Origin: Sphaerisporangium corydalis
GTDB lineage: Bacteria; Actinomycetota; Actinomycetes; Streptosporangiales; Streptosporangiaceae
DNA: 64,000 nt
NCBI RefSeq assembly: GCF_025506355.1
Contig: NZ_JANZYP010000004.1
Location: 51,657-115,656 of the forward strand
Direction: 5' to 3'
Shown here: positions 1 to 8,201 of the stretch, piece after piece
How positions within the stretch are numbered: position 1 is the stretch's first letter
How the letters are laid out: the number at the start of each line of letters is the position of its first letter
Notes under the pieces: generated by a model
The model's database searches: none
Told to the model about the DNA's origin: nothing
What the model saw: only the letters and a program-made list of their open reading frames with translations
Program-made: the position numbers and the translations under genes

Positions 1-306
1 GAACTTGGTGAAGACCGGCGGCAGTCCCTGCGGCGCCTCGAACCCGGACTCGGCGGCGTGGGCGCGATAGTTCAGTCCGATCGCGAGCACCTGCCGGGGG
101 GCCGGCGTGGGCGGACCCAGATCCTCAGGTGCGAAGTCCGCACCACCGGCCAGGTCCGCCTCGGCCGCCCAGGCGCGGAACTCCTCCCACCGCTCGTACA
201 CGGCCTGCGGATCCGCGCCGAAGCGTCCCCCACTGGCCAGTTCGACATCGACGGCCTTCCCCTCGTGCAGCAGTACCAGACGACCAGAGAGATTGGCGAT
301 ACGCAC
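1..306 (-). CDS. Fumarylacetoacetate hydrolase family protein, N-terminal part (runs off window)
   Basis: Only the first 102 codons are inside the window; the C-terminal part lies beyond base 1. The start is GTG at 306, preceded by AAGGAG with a 7-base spacer. The visible part has the N-terminal lobe typical of the family and ends in the conserved entry to the catalytic domain (GLNYRAHAAE, residues 77-86, then a PPVFTKF-like stretch). Members hydrolyse or decarboxylate C-C bonds in 2-oxo acids in catabolic pathways, using a divalent metal whose ligands would lie in the missing part. The exact substrate cannot be told from here. Confidence 0.85.
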   Translation of the reverse strand, partial: MRIANLSGRLVLLHEGKAVDVELASGGRFGADPQAVYERWEEFRAWAAEADLAGGADFAPEDLGPPTPAPRQVLAIGLNYRAHAAESGFEAPQGLPPVFTKF

Positions 307-1070
307 GCGACGACTCCTTCTACGAGAGGCCAGGCCGACGGGATGCCCTAACCATCATGATGAATATGACGATAATGCCCACCCCCACCCACCCCGTCAA
401 CCAACCCCACCGAGCCACGAGACACCCCCGCGCCGACCCACCGGTGACTCAACAAGAAGACGGGAAAGGCGCCTGCCACAGACGACCCAGTGTCGTGGGA
501 ACCGACTCCTGCCCACCCAGCACTCGCACCCCTAACAACCCATCGACGGCCAAACCCGGCGCCACGAAGCCGGCGCCCTGTGCGAAAGCCACGCCGGAGA
601 CCGGTCACAAAACTGACCCAGGGCGATTTAAGTAGGAGACGGAAAGGCGCCTGGCGAAGATGGCCCACCCCGCAAGCAGTGTCGTGGGAACCGAGTCCTG
701 CCCACCCAGGATTCGCACCCCCGATCTGACACCGAAGCTGAAAGCCACCGCCCACCCCTCCTCCAGCCCCACCACGCCCACCCGACCAACCGCTGGACCG
801 CCGCCCTCCCCGCCCATACCGCCCACCCGACCAGGCGCAAGGCCGTCATCCTTCTCCACCCACCACGCCCACCGAGCAGACGCCTACCGGCGCCCCCCTT
901 CACCCACCACGCCCACCCGACCAAACGCCAGGCCGCCACGCTCACTGCCCCACCGCGCCCACCCACAAGGCGCCGACGCGGCGGGACATGGGTGCGGCGA
1001 ATTCGGCGCCCTGTGCGGCGGCTACGCCGGTTAACGGCTGTGAGTACAGTGCATAAGCCCATTCACCAGA
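307..1070. repeat. Gene-free region with degenerate direct repeats
   Basis: No credible coding sequence; open frames here are repeat-driven with low-complexity Pro/Arg/His composition. A 32-base core is repeated with one mismatch at 489-520 and 678-709, each inside a longer similar block that starts with GGAAAGGCGCCTG (463 and 641). Each core can fold as GTGGG, 12-base loop, CCCAC. A second motif, CACCACGCCCACC-like, recurs at 770, 861 and 905. The sequence CGGCGCCCTGTGCG is shared by about 570-583 and 1004-1017. The function is unknown; the hairpins resemble those at 34507-35164. Confidence 0.6.
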
Positions 1071-1283
1071 TCATCGACCGAATATCCCCTCAAAAACCCC
1101 ACGACGGAAGCGACTCCATTCGCCCGGTACGAACATCAGCACCGGTCCCGTGGGATTCTTCGAGTCGCGGACGGCCACGACACCAGGGAGATTGGTGGAG
1201 ACCTCCACGCATCCCGACCCGACGGCGTCTCCGCTTCTCGTGGACTTGCGCCAAGCGGCCGAATTCAGATCCGCCTTGTCCAA
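1071..1283 (-). CDS. DUF397 domain protein
   Basis: A 70-residue protein filled by one DUF397 domain: N-terminal W-R-K-S-T-R-S, then a CVEV strand, VAVRDSK, GP.L.F and a C-terminal W..F. The start is TTG at 1283, inside the 3' end of the upstream XRE gene (19-base overlap), with AGGAGG about 10 bases before it. DUF397 proteins are almost always encoded beside an XRE/DUF5753 regulator in actinomycetes, as in whiJ-type loci of Streptomyces, where they act with the regulator on development or antibiotic production. The biochemical role is not established. Confidence 0.85.
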   Translation of the reverse strand: MDKADLNSAAWRKSTRSGDAVGSGCVEVSTNLPGVVAVRDSKNPTGPVLMFVPGEWSRFRRGVFEGIFGR

Positions 1284-2116
1284 TGTTCGCGAGCCTCCTC
1301 AATGATCGTCAGTGACGCTGACTGAGGCAGTGCATCCGCCCGTATTGCGTCGTATCTGCCACGAACCTGTGCCACTATCGCCTCATCCGCCGTTATCAAC
1401 CCTTGGGCGGCGGACTCGGCGTACACGATATCGGGCTCGTGTCCAGGTAGCCCTTCGGCTATGGCGAACTGCGATATCAGCCCCGGAGTGCATCCGGCGG
1501 AGATGGGTACGACCTGAATCGTCACGTTGGGCCACGCACTGACCTCCAAAAAGTAATCCAACTGCTCACGCATTATCTCGGGCGTTCCCACCGGGCGGTA
1601 CAGAATTCCCTCATCCAGCAATGCCAATACGGTGACCGGAGGCTCCTGACGGTCCAGGACCAGCTTCCGACGCATCCGTTCCGTAAGGCGTCGATCCATC
1701 TCGGTTGACGAGATCATCGGAGCGCGCCGGAAGATCTGTCTCGCGTACGACTCCACCTGGAGAAGTCCGGGCGCCAGCAGGGGGTCCCAGCTTCGCAGGA
1801 CCCCGGCCCTGCTCTCGACCTCCTCGACCCATCGCACGTGGTAGAGCGGGCCGCCGGCCGGTGCGACGATGCGCCGATACAGCCCCATAAAGTAGTTCTT
1901 CTCGGTCAATCCGAAGATCTGGTCGAGTTTTTCGGCATGGTCATGCGAGGGGTTTCGCTTGGCCAGCTCGATCTGAGAGATCAGATCCTGGGAGCATCCC
2001 AAGCGCTCCCCTACCCGCGCCTGCGACAGACCCGCATTTTTACGATAAAAGCGCATTTCAGCGCCAAACCGCGCAAGAGGTGACTTAAGCCCAGAGTCCA
2101 TCTCATTTGCTGTCAT
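1265..2116 (-). CDS. XRE-family regulator with DUF5753 domain
   Basis: A 283-residue DNA-binding protein. An N-terminal helix-turn-helix (about residues 18-70, including GLSQARVGERLGCSQDLISQ) is followed by a DUF5753 effector domain to the C-terminus. The start ATG at 2116 has GGAGG with a 4-base spacer. The gene overlaps the DUF397 gene downstream and faces a HATPase gene across about 210 bases. This trio (XRE, DUF397, HATPase) is a recurrent actinomycete arrangement linked to WhiJ/AbaA-type control of development; its ligand and targets here are unknown. Confidence 0.9.
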   Translation of the reverse strand: MTANEMDSGLKSPLARFGAEMRFYRKNAGLSQARVGERLGCSQDLISQIELAKRNPSHDHAEKLDQIFGLTEKNYFMGLYRRIVAPAGGPLYHVRWVEEVESRAGVLRSWDPLLAPGLLQVESYARQIFRRAPMISSTEMDRRLTERMRRKLVLDRQEPPVTVLALLDEGILYRPVGTPEIMREQLDYFLEVSAWPNVTIQVVPISAGCTPGLISQFAIAEGLPGHEPDIVYAESAAQGLITADEAIVAQVRGRYDAIRADALPQSASLTIIEEAREHWTRRI

Positions 2117-2327
2117 GACACCTCCGGGGGCGAGGCAAGCGAAGGGGTACGGCAGTCCTACGGCAACTTACGTCAGCGATAGCCGTCATCGGGCGTTCTC
2201 TGCCGTGAAATATAACCGCGGACCAGCCTATTACGCAGGCAATCTGTACAGGCGACGACCCCATGCCCGGTCGGGTCACGGCTTGAGTACGGCAACCTGC
2301 TCGATGGGAAATGGAAACCGAGGCGGC

Positions 2328-2753
2328 ATGGCGATAAGCATCCTTCTGGGAACAGCGGAATTGCGGGGTACACCGTCGAGCGTGCGGGGGGCGCGGGAAT
2401 TCGTCCGGATGACGCTGGGGGAAGGGCATCCGGCTCTGGATGATGTGACGTTGCTCGTCTCGGAGCTGGTGACCAATTCCGTGGCCTACTCCGACTCGCA
2501 GGAGAACGACGGTGTCATCACGCTCTCCATCGGAGAGATCTCGCGCGGCAGGCTGCACGTCATGGTCACAGATGACGGTTCCGCCCGTTCTGTGCCACGG
2601 CGGCGCGCCGTCGAACTGATGGACGAGAGCGGGCGAGGGCTCGTCCTGCTCCAGGCGCTGGCGAGACGCTGGGGCACCTACCCCGATGGCACGCGGCGCG
2701 TCGTCTGGTTCCAGATCGGCTTCCGAAAACAGACCGCCGTTCGCGTTCCTTGA
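2328..2753 (+). CDS. HATPase_c anti-sigma-factor-like ATP-binding protein
   Basis: A 141-residue single-domain GHKL ATPase of the RsbW/SpoIIAB-like class. It carries the N-box (SELVTNSVAYS, residues 45-55), a DDGS G1 box (82-85) and a GRGLVLLQALA G2 box (102-112). There is no kinase dimerisation or sensor domain. The ATG at 2328 follows GAGG with a 4-base spacer; an in-frame ATG at 2304 is an alternative. It is divergent from the XRE/DUF397 pair. Relatives either sequester sigma factors or act with the XRE partner. The stop codon starts a 36-bp tandem repeat. Confidence 0.85.
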   Translation: MAISILLGTAELRGTPSSVRGAREFVRMTLGEGHPALDDVTLLVSELVTNSVAYSDSQENDGVITLSIGEISRGRLHVMVTDDGSARSVPRRRAVELMDESGRGLVLLQALARRWGTYPDGTRRVVWFQIGFRKQTAVRVP

Positions 2754-2858
2754 CGAGCGCGAACGCGGGCGTACATTCACCGTCCCTGACGAGCGCGAAC
2801 GCGGACGTCCACCCGCCGTCCTTGATGAGCGCGGACGCGGGCGTACACCGGTCGTGGC
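2751..2858. repeat. 36-bp tandem repeat, 3 copies
   Basis: Three units start at 2751, 2787 and 2823, each opening TGAxGAGCGCG. The array begins exactly at the TGA stop of the HATPase gene. In a different forward frame it would read as three 12-residue repeats, but that frame has no gene. It ends about 50 bases before the UPF0014 gene. Confidence 0.85.
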
Positions 2859-2909
2859 ATCTTGTGCGGCCGGAATGGGTGGGAGAACGGCAGGCGGCAG
2901 ACTGATCTC

Positions 2910-3656
2910 ATGCCTTCCTCGTCGCTGATCTCCGTCACGCCGTTCCTGCCCGTGGCGTTGCTCCTGCTCGTCGCGGTGGGCGCGCTGGTCGCGGGGCTGG
3001 GAGGGCTGGGGCACAGCAGGGGCGTCATGACCGCGTGCGTCAGGGCGGCCGTCCAGCTCGGCGCGGTGTCCGCGGTGATCGCGTGGGTGGTGACCCTTTC
3101 GGTGGCGGTGGCGGGGTTCATCCTGCTGATGTACGGCGTCGCGACCTTCACCGCTGGACGGCGGATCACCAAGGGCCGTCGGGTGTGGTGGGCCGGGCTG
3201 CCGATCGCGGCCGGGACGCTGCCGGTGCTGGTGATCCTGGTGTCCGGCGGGGTGATCTCCACCGACGGCATCGTGATCATCCCCATCACCGGGATCCTCC
3301 TGGGCGGGTGCCTGACCGCGACCACGCTGGCGGGCCGCCGCGCGGTCGACGAGCTGCGCCAGCGACACGGGGAGGTGGAGGCCGCACTGGCGCTCGGGTT
3401 CGGCCCGAGGGACGCGGCGCTGGAGATCTGCCGCCCCGCGACCGCCCAGTCACTGGTCCCGGCGCTGGACCAGACCCGGACGGTCGGGCTGGTCACGCTC
3501 CCGGGCGCGTTCGTGGGCATGCTGCTCGGCGGCGCGACCCCGATCCAGGCGGGGATCGTGCAGCTCGTGGTGCTCGTCGCCCTGCTGGCGGCCGAGGCGG
3601 TCGCCGTCCTCGTCACCCTCGAGCTCGCCGTCCGAGGCCACCTCGCCGAACCGTAG
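2910..3656 (+). CDS. UPF0014 family membrane protein (FetB-like ABC permease)
   Basis: A 248-residue integral membrane protein with about seven hydrophobic segments, matching UPF0014/FetB in length and layout. The conserved cytoplasmic block is seen as EAALALGFGPRDAALEICR (about residues 154-172) followed by DQTRTVGLVTLPGAFVGML. FetB works with the ATPase FetA in iron homeostasis in E. coli. No ATPase gene lies nearby, so the partner is encoded elsewhere or the protein acts differently. The start ATG at 2910 was chosen because the hydrophobic segment follows directly; the ribosome site is weak. Confidence 0.8.
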   Translation: MPSSSLISVTPFLPVALLLLVAVGALVAGLGGLGHSRGVMTACVRAAVQLGAVSAVIAWVVTLSVAVAGFILLMYGVATFTAGRRITKGRRVWWAGLPIAAGTLPVLVILVSGGVISTDGIVIIPITGILLGGCLTATTLAGRRAVDELRQRHGEVEAALALGFGPRDAALEICRPATAQSLVPALDQTRTVGLVTLPGAFVGMLLGGATPIQAGIVQLVVLVALLAAEAVAVLVTLELAVRGHLAEP

Positions 3657-3662
3657 CCCCTC

Positions 3663-3755
3663 GGCTTCGCACCACTCGAATCGCCGGCCGGGACGGGTCA
3701 GTCTTCCGCCTTGATCGCCGACCGGGACGGGGTCAGTCGTCCGCCTGGATCGCGG
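3663..3755. repeat. About 36-bp imperfect repeat, 2 copies, at the 3' end of the membrane-protein gene
   Basis: The sequence GATCGCCGxCCGGGACGG followed by GTCAGTCxTCCGCC occurs twice, around 3680 and 3713. It overlaps the last codons and stop (3733) of the minus-strand gene at 3733-4050 and fills the gap to the UPF0014 gene. Confidence 0.6.
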
Positions 3756-4050
3756 TCCTGCGCCACGGCCACGGATTGTTCCGCCAGAGCCGGGCGTGGA
3801 CGAGGCCCACCGCCAGTACGCCCGCCGCCGCGGCCGCGTACCCGGGTAGCGGATGGGCGGATACCCCGGCGAAGTGCCAGCAGACCCCGGCGACCACGAA
3901 CATCACCCACCCCACGACCACGTTCACCACGGCAGAGTCGCCGAACGGCGCGGGGTTGCGGCCGTCACCGGTACTGCCCGCCATGAAGTACGGAAGCCCG
4001 TTGCCCGCGCAAAATCCGGATATGAACGCGAGCAGGATGGTCATCGGCAT
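3733..4050 (-). CDS. Small membrane protein, unknown function
   Basis: 105 residues with three predicted membrane segments (about 3-25, 39-60 and 67-88). Not recognised as a named family. Its ATG (4048-4050) overlaps the TGA of the upstream TetR gene as TGATG, so the two are translationally coupled and the TetR protein probably controls it. TetR genes paired with small membrane proteins often belong to efflux or stress units, but no transport motif is visible here. Confidence 0.75.
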   Translation of the reverse strand: MPMTILLAFISGFCAGNGLPYFMAGSTGDGRNPAPFGDSAVVNVVVGWVMFVVAGVCWHFAGVSAHPLPGYAAAAAGVLAVGLVHARLWRNNPWPWRRTAIQADD

Positions 4051-4649
4051 CAGGCCTCACCCCTCTGGTGGCCGAGCAACGGCAGCAGCACCTGGTCGAC
4101 GAGGTCGGTCAGGAACGCGTCGTCCAGCGGCCGGCTCGTGACGAACGCGCGGGAGAACAGCATCGCCGAGGCCACCTCCGCGAGCATCTCCCGGTTCGAC
4201 CGGGCGGGCACCTCGCCTCTGGCCACGGCCCGGTCGATCACCGGATCGAACGCCTGCCGCTTGTCGTCGATCATCCGCGCCCGTACGGTCCGCGCCAGCT
4301 CCTCGTCGTGATGCATCGCCGTCATGAGGCCGAGCAGCACCCCGGCGTCCTGCGCGGTCAGCCCCTCGCGCATCGCCCGCAGCGTGCCCAGCAGGTCTTC
4401 GCGCAGATCGCCCGGGTCGGCCTGCTCGGCCATCCGCTGCCCGGCATGCCGCTCGACCGCGGTCACGACCAGCTCGGCCTTGCCGGACCAGCGCCGGTAG
4501 ATCGTGGCCTTGCCGGCGCGGGCGCGGACGGCGATCGCGTCCATGCTCATGCGGTCGTAACCGACCTCGGCCAGCAACTCCAGCGTCGCACCGAGGATCG
4601 CCTCCTCACGGGCCTCACTGCGCCCCTGGGGGGCTTCGTCACCCTTCAC
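4050..4649 (-). CDS. TetR/AcrR family transcriptional regulator
   Basis: 199 residues. An N-terminal HTH (about 15-62, containing MSMDAIAVRARAGKATIYRRW) precedes an all-helical ligand-binding domain of the TetR_C_11 type. The start is GTG at 4649 with GGGGAG seven bases upstream. A perfect 33-bp palindrome lies 12 bases before the start codon, so autoregulation is very likely. The gene overlaps the small membrane protein gene downstream by one base. The ligand is unknown. Confidence 0.9.
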   Translation of the reverse strand: MKGDEAPQGRSEAREEAILGATLELLAEVGYDRMSMDAIAVRARAGKATIYRRWSGKAELVVTAVERHAGQRMAEQADPGDLREDLLGTLRAMREGLTAQDAGVLLGLMTAMHHDEELARTVRARMIDDKRQAFDPVIDRAVARGEVPARSNREMLAEVASAMLFSRAFVTSRPLDDAFLTDLVDQVLLPLLGHQRGEA

Positions 4650-4661
4650 TCGCCATCTCCC

Positions 4662-4694
4662 CTAATCTGAACGGAACGGTTCCGTTCAGATTAG
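4662..4694. promoter_or_regulatory. Perfect 33-bp palindrome, probable TetR operator
   Basis: Arms CTAATCTGAACGGAAC (4662-4677) and its exact complement (4679-4694) flank one central G at 4678. It sits just upstream of the TetR gene, and its core AACGGAAC-G-GTTCCGTT is the usual size of a TetR-family operator. Confidence 0.85.
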
Positions 4695-4789
4695 CCGTCG
4701 AGATCGCCAGATGTCATCGGTTCCGGGGATTCGGGTCCGGCCGGGACACACCAGATCATCGCCGACCGGACCGCCCACGATCGATTCCG

Positions 4790-5158
4790 TCAGCGGTGGT
4801 CGTTCTCCTTCAGTTCGATGACCCAGGCACGACGCTCGGCGATCTTGCCGTCGCGCATGACGAACACCTCCGCCATGGACATCCGCATCTCGCCGCCGGC
4901 GGCCCGCCGCACCGTCCCGGTGAGTTCCGCCATGACGACGTCGCCCTGCTCGACCATGCGCACGACCTCCAGGTGAGGAGGGTCGAGGAATTCCGGCGGG
5001 CCGTCGATGGCCTTGTCGTAGGCGTCTTTGCCGGTCAGGTGGAAGGCGCCGAAGACGGTCCACTCGATGTCGCCGGTCAGGCAGGACAGGATCTGCTCGT
5101 GATCGTTCTTACGGAAGCCGTCGAGGTAGGTGGTGACGGTCTCGATGTTCCGTGACAT
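4790..5158 (-). CDS. SnoaL/NTF2-like protein
   Basis: 122 residues with the cone-shaped NTF2-like fold pattern: an N-terminal helix pair with YLDGFRKNDHEQILSCLTGDIEW, then strands ending in AEVFVMRDGKIAERRAWV. Members include small isomerases, hydrolases and ligand-binding proteins; nothing here fixes the substrate. The ATG at 5158 was preferred over one ten codons upstream because AAGGAG lies six bases before it. It is divergent from the class V enzyme at 5340. Confidence 0.8.
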   Translation of the reverse strand: MSRNIETVTTYLDGFRKNDHEQILSCLTGDIEWTVFGAFHLTGKDAYDKAIDGPPEFLDPPHLEVVRMVEQGDVVMAELTGTVRRAAGGEMRMSMAEVFVMRDGKIAERRAWVIELKENDHR

Positions 5159-5339
5159 GACTGCTCCTTCGAGTCGGGTGCCGTCCAAGAGCGCGCCGCC
5201 GTCCGAACCGGCGGCCCCTCGCAGGTGGGTCGGAGCGGCCAGAGCCTTCTCGACAGCTCAGGCCGGGACCGCCACCGTTGCCGTACATGGAAACGGGCAT
5301 ATCGTCTGGGAAGGTGAAGTGGGCCAGGTAGGAGGGTTC

Positions 5340-6542
5340 GTGGGTTACGACGTGGTGGGTGTGCGGCGGCGGTTCCCGGCGCTCGACGAAGGGGCCGCGC
5401 ATTTCGACGGGCCCGGCGGGTCGCAGACGCCCGATGTGGTGGCGGACGCCGTGGCGGGGGCGATGCGCGCGGCCATGGCCAACCGGGGTGAGCGCACCGC
5501 CGCCGAACGGCGGGCGAGCGAGGTCGTCGTCGAGGCGCGCCAGGCGATGGCCGACCTCGTCGGCGGGACCCCGGACGGCATCGTGTTCGGCCGCAGCATG
5601 ACGCAGCTGACCTACGACATCGCGCGGGCCCTGGCCAAGGAGTGGGGCCCCGGTGACGAGGTCGTCGTCAGCAGGCTGGACCACGACGCCAACGTGCGCC
5701 CGTGGGTGCAGGCCGCCGAGGCGCGCGGCGCCACCGTGCGCTGGGCGGCCTTCGACCGGGACACCGCCGAGCTGGACCCCGCCGAGGTGGCCGCCCTGCT
5801 CACCGAGCGGACCAGGCTCGTGGCCGTCACCGGCGCCTCCAACCTGCTCGGCACCCGCCCGGACATCCCGGCCATCGCCGGACACGTGCACGCGGCCGGC
5901 GCCCTGCTGTACGTCGACGGCGTGCACCTGACGCCGCACAGCCGGGTGGACATGGGCGCGCTGGGCGCCGACTTCTACGCCTGCTCCCCGTACAAGTTCC
6001 TCGGCCCGCACCTCGGGGTGCTGGCCGCCGACCCCGGTCTGCTCGACACCATCCACCCGGACAAGCTGCGCCCCGCCAGCGACCTGGTACCCGAGCGTTT
6101 CGAGCTGGGCACCCTCCCCTACGAGCTGCTCGCCGGGACGACGGCGGCGGTCGATTTCCTGGCCGGCCTGGTGCCCGGCGAGGGGACGCGGCGCGAGTGC
6201 CTGACCCGGTCCATGGCCGAGCTGGAGCGGCACGAGGACGCGATGCTGGAACGCCTCGACGCGGGCCTGGCGGAGACGCCGGGGATCACCCTGCACGGCT
6301 CGCCGAGCCGCAGGCGCACCCCGACGACGCTGTTCTCCGTCGAGGGCGTCGCGCCCGGCGACGTGTACGAGTTCCTGGCGGCGCGCGGCGTGAACGCGCC
6401 GGCGGGCAGCTTCTACGCCTATGAGTGCAGCCGCTGGATGGGCCTCGGGGAGGCGGGCGCCGTCCGCGCCGGCATCGCCCCGTACACCGACGAGTCCGAC
6501 GTCGACCGCCTCCTGAAGGGCGTCCGCGAACTCGCCGGCTGA
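5340..6542 (+). CDS. Cysteine desulfurase-like PLP enzyme (aminotransferase class V, VC1184-like subfamily)
   Basis: 400 residues, fold type I. The N-terminal HFDGPGGSQTPDVV (21-34) is typical of this subfamily. The PLP-binding elements are YVDGVH (Asp193, His196) and CSPYKFLGPHLGV with Lys219 as the Schiff-base lysine. The start is GTG at 5340 with AGGAGG five bases upstream; longer readings back to 5130 run through non-conserved sequence. It is probably a desulfurase, selenocysteine-lyase or epimerase-like enzyme. No iron-sulfur assembly genes are adjacent, so a housekeeping SufS role is unlikely. Confidence 0.85.
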   Translation: MGYDVVGVRRRFPALDEGAAHFDGPGGSQTPDVVADAVAGAMRAAMANRGERTAAERRASEVVVEARQAMADLVGGTPDGIVFGRSMTQLTYDIARALAKEWGPGDEVVVSRLDHDANVRPWVQAAEARGATVRWAAFDRDTAELDPAEVAALLTERTRLVAVTGASNLLGTRPDIPAIAGHVHAAGALLYVDGVHLTPHSRVDMGALGADFYACSPYKFLGPHLGVLAADPGLLDTIHPDKLRPASDLVPERFELGTLPYELLAGTTAAVDFLAGLVPGEGTRRECLTRSMAELERHEDAMLERLDAGLAETPGITLHGSPSRRRTPTTLFSVEGVAPGDVYEFLAARGVNAPAGSFYAYECSRWMGLGEAGAVRAGIAPYTDESDVDRLLKGVRELAG

Positions 6543-6622
6543 CGCGCGCCCCTGTGTACCCCGAACCGGCCGGCTGACGACGCCACCAGGCGGGACCACC
6601 AGGACCGGTAGAAACCGGCAGG

Positions 6623-8101
6623 TCAGGCCGTGGTCTCGGTCGGTGCGCTAGCGGGTTCGGGGGAAAGGGCCGGTTCGAGGGAAAGGGCCGGTTCGGGCGG
6701 AGCGGCGGGCGAGGTCCCCGCGCGCAGGCCGAACGCGGTGACGACGGCGCCGAGGGCGGCGGCGGCGAGCGGGACGGCGAGGCCGGGCTGGAGCGCGCCG
6801 AGCCGTTCCTCGGGCGTGCCCCCGGCACCGGACGCCGAGGCGGTGACCGCGGTGACCGCCGACAGGCCGAGCGCGGTGCCGAACTGGATCGCGGTGTACA
6901 GCAGCCCGCCGGCCAGGCCGTGCTCGCTCTCGTCCACGCCCTCGGTCGCGGCCATGGTCAGCGGACCGTAGGCCAGGGAGAACGCCAGCCCGAGCAGGGC
7001 CATTGTCGGGAGCATGGCGGCATAGGTCCAGTCCAGCGTGACCGGCAGGAACAGCGTGTACGCCACGACGGCCAGCACCAGCCCGCCGAAGAGCACCCTG
7101 CCGTTCCCGAACCGGTTCACCAGCCGCGGCGTCAGCGTCGGGGCGAGGACGGTGTCGACGCCGATCACCAGCATGGCCAGCCCCGTCTGCAGCGGGCTCC
7201 ACCCGCGCAGTTCCTGCAGGTACAGGGTGAGCAGGAACTGGAACCCGGCGAACGAGCCGAGGAAGAGCAGCGCCCCCAGGTTGGCGCGCACCAGCGGCCC
7301 CGAGCGCAGGACGCCGAGCCGCACCAGCGGGTGGGGCGACCGCCGCTCGATCTGGACGAAGGCGGCCAGCAGCGCCAGCCCGGCCGCGATCGCCCCCGCC
7401 GTGCCGGCCCAGCCCGCGCCCGGGTGGTCGAGGCGGACCACCCCGTACACCAGCAGCAGCATCGCGCCGGTGATGGTGAAGGCCCCGGCCAGGTCGAAGC
7501 CGCCGGCCGGACGGTCCAGGGCGCCGGGGTCCCTCAGCAGGGGGACGGCGGCCAGCAGGATCGTTCCCGACAGGATGACGGGCGCGAAGAACACCCACCG
7601 CCATCCCAGCGAGGCCAGCAGGCCGCCGGCGACCAGTCCGAGCGAGAACCCCCCTGCCGCCGTCCCGGCGTACACCCCGAGCGCCTTGGTGCGGCCGGGG
7701 CCGTCGGGGAAGGTGGCGGTCAGCAGCGCGAGGCCGGCCGGGGCCATGAACGCGGCGGCGACCCCGGTGGCGAACCGTGCGACCAGCAGCATCCATCCCT
7801 CCGTGGCGAACCCGCCCAGGCCAGAGAAGACCAGGAAGACGGTCAGCCAGAGCAGGAACATCCGGCGGCGGCCGAACAGGTCGGCGGCGCGGCCCCCCAG
7901 CAGCATGAAACCGCCGTAGCCGAGCACGTACAGGCTGACCACGCCGCTGAGCGTCCCGGTGGACAGGCCAAGGTCGGCGCGGATCGCCGGCAGGGCCACG
8001 TTCAGCATCGCGACGTCGATCCCCTCCAGGAAGATCGCGCCGCACAACACGAGCAGGACGCCCCACGCGCGCCCGTCCATCCGGACGCTCACAGTGGACA
8101 T
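6623..8101 (-). CDS. MFS drug exporter, 14-TM DHA2 type
   Basis: 492 residues with about 14 membrane segments. Motif A is seen as GGRAADLFGRRR (69-80) and motif C-like sequence as PVILSG near segment 5. This layout matches proton-coupled multidrug exporters of the EmrB/QacA type. The ATG at 8101 has GAGGAG seven bases upstream. The last ~25 residues are an 18-bp-repeat-encoded PALSLEPALSPEP tail. It is divergent from an HxlR regulator that shares its upstream region, which suggests drug- or redox-responsive control. Confidence 0.9.
   Translation of the reverse strand: MSTVSVRMDGRAWGVLLVLCGAIFLEGIDVAMLNVALPAIRADLGLSTGTLSGVVSLYVLGYGGFMLLGGRAADLFGRRRMFLLWLTVFLVFSGLGGFATEGWMLLVARFATGVAAAFMAPAGLALLTATFPDGPGRTKALGVYAGTAAGGFSLGLVAGGLLASLGWRWVFFAPVILSGTILLAAVPLLRDPGALDRPAGGFDLAGAFTITGAMLLLVYGVVRLDHPGAGWAGTAGAIAAGLALLAAFVQIERRSPHPLVRLGVLRSGPLVRANLGALLFLGSFAGFQFLLTLYLQELRGWSPLQTGLAMLVIGVDTVLAPTLTPRLVNRFGNGRVLFGGLVLAVVAYTLFLPVTLDWTYAAMLPTMALLGLAFSLAYGPLTMAATEGVDESEHGLAGGLLYTAIQFGTALGLSAVTAVTASASGAGGTPEERLGALQPGLAVPLAAAALGAVVTAFGLRAGTSPAAPPEPALSLEPALSPEPASAPTETTA
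6654..6702. repeat. 18-bp tandem repeat in the 3' end of the MFS gene
   Basis: About two and a half copies of GGTTCGxGGGAAAGGGCC, encoding the repeated EPALS-type tail of the exporter on the minus strand. Confidence 0.7.
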
Positions 8102-8135
8102 CAGCAGACTCCTCTCGGGAACAACCGGATCGTCA

Positions 8136-8173
8136 TGGTTACCCAAGCGACTGCCGGTTCCTTCTTGTAACCA
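8136..8173. promoter_or_regulatory. Inverted repeat between MFS and HxlR genes, candidate operator
   Basis: TGGTTAC (8136-8142) and GTAACCA (8167-8173) are exact complements separated by 24 bases, about three helical turns centre to centre. They lie between the two divergent genes, where a dimeric HxlR protein would be expected to bind. The -35 and -10 boxes could not be assigned with confidence. Confidence 0.55.
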
Positions 8174-8201
8174 AGGGAATCGTCGTGCAGCATCGGTAGG
8201 C

